Assembly: GCF_013402915.1 (NCBI RefSeq)
Contig: NC_050719.1
Span: 1 to 64,000, forward strand
DNA from: Zygotorulaspora mrakii
Taxonomy: Eukaryota > Ascomycota > Saccharomycetes > Saccharomycetales > Saccharomycetaceae
Direction: 5' to 3'
DNA: 64,000 nucleotides
A model generated the notes under the pieces. That model was given only the letters and a program-made list of their open reading frames with translations, searched no databases and was not told the DNA's origin. Shown in pieces: positions 60,531 through 64,000 of this stretch. The position numbers and the translations under genes were made by a program. Within the stretch, counting starts at the first letter, position 1; the number at the start of each line of letters is the position of its first letter.

Positions 60531-63032
60531 ATGGGTAAAACTCAGAAGAAGAATAGTAAAGGTCGTTTGGATAGGTACTATTATCTTGCTAAGGAAAAAG
60601 GTTACCGTGCTCGTTCTTCTTTCAAAATCATCCAAATAAATGAAAAGTTTGGACATTTCTTGGAGAAATCCAAGGTAGTGATTGATTTATGTGCTGCACC
60701 AGGTTCGTGGTGCCAGGTAGCTTCAAAACTCTGCCCAATCAACTCTTTGATTGTAGGTGTTGATATTGTTCCCATGAAGCCAATTCCAAATGTAACTCTT
60801 TTTCAAAGTGATATTACCACTGAGGATTGTCGTTCCAAGCTAAGGGGATATATGAAAACATGGAAAGCTGATACAGTTCTACACGATGGTGCTCCTAACG
60901 TGGGTCTTGGCTGGGTCCAAGATGCTTTTACACAATCACAGTTGACTTTACAAGCCCTGAAATTAGCCGTTGAAAATTTGGTAGTGAATGGTACTTTCGT
61001 TACTAAAATTTTCAGATCTAAAGACTATAATAAATTGATGTGGGTTTTTCAACAGCTTTTTGATAAAGTTGAAGCTACGAAACCACCAGCGTCTAGAAAT
61101 GTGTCTGCTGAAATATTCGTTGTCTGCAAGGGTTTCAAGGCACCAAAAAGGTTAGATCCAAGACTGTTAGATCCTAAGGAGGTGTTTGAAGAACTACCAG
61201 ATGGTCCTCAGAATATGGAATCAAAGGTTTTTAATCCGGAGAAAAAAGTTAGAAAAAGACAAGGTTACGAAGAAGGCGATACCTTATTATATCATGAAAT
61301 GCCAATTATGGATTTTGTCAAAACTGATGATCCAATTACTATGTTGGGTAAAATGAACAGGCTAACTGTGGATGAAGGTGACCATGAGTGGAAGATTGTG
61401 AAAAAACTGAAACAAACTACCTCAGAATTTCTGGAGTGTATCAAAGATTTAAAAGTACTAGGCAGATCTGATTTCAAAATGCTTTTAAAGTGGAAAAAAG
61501 CTGCTGCTGAAATTTTAGACTACGGTAAGGAAGAAGTGAAGACAGAGATTGAGACTACTCCTTTAACAGAAGATGAGCAGATAGAGAAGGAGTTACAGGA
61601 GCTACAAGCTAAACAACGTCTAAACCAGAAGAGAGAAAAGAGGAAGAAGAACGAGGTTAAACAGAAGGAGCTAACCAGAATGCAAATGAATATGCTTACC
61701 CCTGCTGACATTGGTATTGAAGCTGCTGATATTGGTAGAGATTCTATTTTCAATTTGAAAACAGCCGAAAAGACAGGCATTCTTGACAAATTAGCAAAGG
61801 GTAAGAAAAGAATGATTTTCAATGAAGATGCAACACAAAATGATGATATTCACATCGACGAGGATGCTCCTCCACAGGATAGAGATGATGCTGCTGAAGC
61901 TAATGACTTAGAAGCTGAACTAGACGCAATGTACGAAAACTACAAGACGAATAAGGCTGAGAGAAATGCTAGGTTCAGAGCCAAAATGGCTCGTGGAGGA
62001 GATCAAGAAGATGAGTGGACAGGTTTCGCTGAAAAAGTCGATGTGCAAGATCAAGACGAAGGAAACGTGCATACCTATGACGACGAAGATTCCGAACAGG
62101 AATCGGATGGCGATGAAGCTATAACCAGTTTGATAAGCAAACTCAAGGGCAAGTCAGGCGACAGCAAACTAAGCAATAAAGCTAGAATGCTCTTCAATGA
62201 TCCTATCTTTGAAAATGTTGAACCTGATTTATTAAAAGTAAGACCAAGCGCACCAGCGGCCTCAGACGAATCCAGTGTACCAGCCAAAAGAAAACATGTT
62301 GATTTGGAAGAGAAAGAGGAGGAAAGCAGTGACGACGAAGATAACAGTTCAGATAGCTCTGATTTTGAACTTGTAGCGAATGAGGAATCCGAACAGGAGG
62401 GATTCTCTTCGGATTATGACTCTGAAGAAGAAAAATCCCACATTAGTAAGCAAAAGCATTCGAAAGAGGTAGATATTGCAACTGTGGAGGCCATGACTCT
62501 TGCGCATCAGTTAGCGTTAGGTCAAAAGACCAAACACGATTTGGTCGATGAAGGTTTTAATAGATACTCTTTCCGCGATTCTGAGAATTTACCTGCATGG
62601 TTTACAGAAGAAGAAAGGAATCATTCGAAGATCAACAAGCCAATCACGAAGGAGGCTGCAATGGCTCTAAAGGAAAAGATGAAGACTTTAAATGCAAGAC
62701 CTATCAAAAAGGTTGCTGAAGCAAAAGCCAGAAAAAAGATGCGTTCTTTGGCCCGTCTGGAAAAGATCAAAAAGAAAGCAGGATTAATTGTCGATGATAA
62801 TGATAAATCAGAGAAGGATAAGTCCGAAGAGATTGCAAAATTGATGCGTAAAGTTACCAAAAAGCCGAAGACTAAGCCTAAAGTTACTCTTGTTTACGCA
62901 AGTGGCAAAAATAAGGGATTGTCAGGTAGGCCCAAGGGTATAAAGGGTAAATATAAAATGGTGGACGGTGTCATGAAGAATGAACAGAGGGCATTGAGAA
63001 GGATAGCTAAAAAACACCACAAAAAGAAATAA
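60531..63032 (+). CDS. SPB1: Spb1, 27S pre-rRNA 2'-O-methyltransferase
   Basis: An 833-residue nucleolar AdoMet-dependent methyltransferase (841 in S. cerevisiae) that methylates a conserved G of the 25S rRNA A-loop and is required for 60S assembly. The N-terminal 200 residues are an FtsJ/RrmJ domain: GYRARSSFKIIQINEKF (catalytic Lys), VIDLCAAPGSWCQVAS (motif I), VLHDGAPNVG (catalytic Asp), and VTKIFRSKDY (second catalytic Lys), so the K-D-K part of the tetrad is intact. The middle has the DUF3381-type helical region and the C-terminus the Spb1-type block with long acidic runs and the basic end (RPKGIKGKYKMVDGVMKNE then RRIAKKHHKKK). Normal length, no disruption. Confidence 0.97.
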   Translation: MGKTQKKNSKGRLDRYYYLAKEKGYRARSSFKIIQINEKFGHFLEKSKVVIDLCAAPGSWCQVASKLCPINSLIVGVDIVPMKPIPNVTLFQSDITTEDCRSKLRGYMKTWKADTVLHDGAPNVGLGWVQDAFTQSQLTLQALKLAVENLVVNGTFVTKIFRSKDYNKLMWVFQQLFDKVEATKPPASRNVSAEIFVVCKGFKAPKRLDPRLLDPKEVFEELPDGPQNMESKVFNPEKKVRKRQGYEEGDTLLYHEMPIMDFVKTDDPITMLGKMNRLTVDEGDHEWKIVKKLKQTTSEFLECIKDLKVLGRSDFKMLLKWKKAAAEILDYGKEEVKTEIETTPLTEDEQIEKELQELQAKQRLNQKREKRKKNEVKQKELTRMQMNMLTPADIGIEAADIGRDSIFNLKTAEKTGILDKLAKGKKRMIFNEDATQNDDIHIDEDAPPQDRDDAAEANDLEAELDAMYENYKTNKAERNARFRAKMARGGDQEDEWTGFAEKVDVQDQDEGNVHTYDDEDSEQESDGDEAITSLISKLKGKSGDSKLSNKARMLFNDPIFENVEPDLLKVRPSAPAASDESSVPAKRKHVDLEEKEEESSDDEDNSSDSSDFELVANEESEQEGFSSDYDSEEEKSHISKQKHSKEVDIATVEAMTLAHQLALGQKTKHDLVDEGFNRYSFRDSENLPAWFTEEERNHSKINKPITKEAAMALKEKMKTLNARPIKKVAEAKARKKMRSLARLEKIKKKAGLIVDDNDKSEKDKSEEIAKLMRKVTKKPKTKPKVTLVYASGKNKGLSGRPKGIKGKYKMVDGVMKNEQRALRRIAKKHHKKK

Positions 63033-63107
63033 AAAGATCAAAGGCTTAATCATTGATCGTGTACATTACTAAATTACGGTTTATAAGTATTTTCTTAGTC
63101 TACAAAG

Positions 63108-64000
63108 TTAACGCTTAGTGAACACTCTTAAAAATAGGTATATCATAGAAAATATGATACACCCTAGTGTTGCAAAGCGTGTCGTGTTGTAGTGAGATGT
63201 ATCTACAACTGGAATATCTACACCAATAGATGTTGATCGCATATGATTGAAGACAGTGTCAGGAGTAAAAAATGCTTCATACCCTAAGCCTTTGGAATAA
63301 AACGGGTTTCTCACGACTTCTTCCGTGTTAGAGTCACAAGCTTTAAAAATCATTGCATTAAACGCGACTGACTTATAACTGGAATTAGGTGCCGGCGACA
63401 CATATCTTGAGTGCAAATTAATCTCGTTAATTTTTCCAGCTTCCAGAATAAATAAGGATTCTGATCCCCACGAATTATTCTGTAGTCTATATTCCGGTTG
63501 CTCTAAATCTTGTTGACCAAAGATAGATACAGGTCCCGACTGAAACCTATCGATAAATAAATCTACAGGTAGTTGTAAATAGGCAAAATAATCGCACTGG
63601 ATTTCACATGATGTATAGTTTTCCAAATTTATAACGAGATTCGGATGCAATCCCACAGGTTTCTCCAAATGGATCGACATTGGAGTTGTTGCAACAACGT
63701 GAGCTGGCATGTACATCAACATTGTCTTTTGACAGTTTTCAATGACGCCAACAGAATCCCAGGTGCATCGAAGACCACCTAGATTGATATCTTTATCGTC
63801 ATGAAAATCGACATAAAAAAGACCGACCTCCGATTGGTTGACATAGATTGGTTTAGTAAATTCAATAACCTTTTCATTCTCAATCGGGCACCATTCATTA
63901 ATTTCAAGGGTTTTATTAAGTATAGTAATATCATAATCACAATTTACTTCATCCCATTTGATGAACGAGGTATCGTACTCGCTCGGCAGCCAATCTGCCA
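63108..64000 (-). CDS. PBN1: Pbn1, GPI-mannosyltransferase I subunit (C-terminal part)
   Basis: The frame is open from the window edge at 64000 down to a stop at 63108: about 297 residues, the C-terminal part of a protein of about 416 in S. cerevisiae. Pbn1 (PIG-X family) pairs with Gpi14 to add the first mannose of GPI anchors in the ER. The lumenal part shows NPFYSKGLGYEAFFTPD; the single C-terminal transmembrane helix is FATLGCIIFSMIYLFLRVF followed by TKR. There is an ATG at 63722, but coding similarity and the open frame continue upstream of it (for example VYIPKTFEIVKENEIPC), so it is internal. Convergent with SPB1 at 75 bp. The start lies outside the window. Confidence 0.9.
   Translation of the reverse strand, partial: ADWLPSEYDTSFIKWDEVNCDYDITILNKTLEINEWCPIENEKVIEFTKPIYVNQSEVGLFYVDFHDDKDINLGGLRCTWDSVGVIENCQKTMLMYMPAHVVATTPMSIHLEKPVGLHPNLVINLENYTSCEIQCDYFAYLQLPVDLFIDRFQSGPVSIFGQQDLEQPEYRLQNNSWGSESLFILEAGKINEINLHSRYVSPAPNSSYKSVAFNAMIFKACDSNTEEVVRNPFYSKGLGYEAFFTPDTVFNHMRSTSIGVDIPVVDTSHYNTTRFATLGCIIFSMIYLFLRVFTKR

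Overview
The window is the left end of a budding-yeast chromosome, from a telomere (base 1) into conserved chromosomal genes. The organism is a Saccharomycetaceae species. The right half has the gene order of Saccharomyces cerevisiae chromosome III left arm (HML, VAC17, MRC1, KRR1, ADF1, MIC10, PRD1, PEX34, KAR4, SPB1, PBN1). A PYD3 gene, which S. cerevisiae lacks, and a DIC1 fragment attached to the mating-type cassette point to a lineage that did not pass through the whole-genome duplication. The Zygosaccharomyces/Torulaspora group fits best, but I cannot name the species from sequence alone.

Layout. Bases 1-112 are a 13-bp telomeric repeat (C-rich strand). Bases 113 to about 6300 are a very unusual subtelomeric tract whose + strand has almost no G. 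Next comes a Y'-like telomere-linked helicase (11138-6814, transcribed toward the telomere, reading frame broken once). After 3.8 kb without a clear gene lies an Ala/Ser/Pro-repeat GPI wall-protein gene. A subtelomeric nutrient-scavenging island follows: beta-ureidopropionase PYD3, a ferric reductase, polyamine transporter HOL1, an S-methylmethionine/S-adenosylmethionine permease (SAM3/MMP1-like) with its partner homocysteine methyltransferase (SAM4/MHT1-like), and glutathione transferase GTT1. About 6 kb of AT-rich DNA separates this island from a silent alpha mating-type cassette (38782 to about 42630), read as HMLalpha because it adjoins VAC17. The cassette carries MATalpha1 and a MATalpha2 gene that I reconstruct with three exons. 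It is bounded by a 5'-truncated ORF on the alpha1 side and a truncated copy of DIC1 on the alpha2 side.

The last 20 kb is compact housekeeping DNA: vacuole inheritance (VAC17), replication checkpoint (MRC1), small-subunit and 60S ribosome biogenesis (KRR1, ADF1 next to it, SPB1), mitochondrial cristae (MIC10), a metallopeptidase (PRD1) with an in-frame stop exactly at a zinc-ligand codon, peroxisome biogenesis (PEX34), a mating/meiosis regulator (KAR4), and the C-terminal part of the GPI-anchor enzyme subunit PBN1, which runs off the right edge.

Most interesting points: the 6-kb G-depleted strand; the two small introns in alpha2; the precise loss of the PRD1 zinc ligand; a tyrosine-recombinase-like motif set ahead of the subtelomeric helicase; and an unusually long (2 kb) KAR4-SPB1 interval holding three copies of a telomere-like motif with the same 13-bp period as the telomere, followed by an Sm-like site. 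No tRNA, rRNA, transposon LTR or CRISPR array was recognised.
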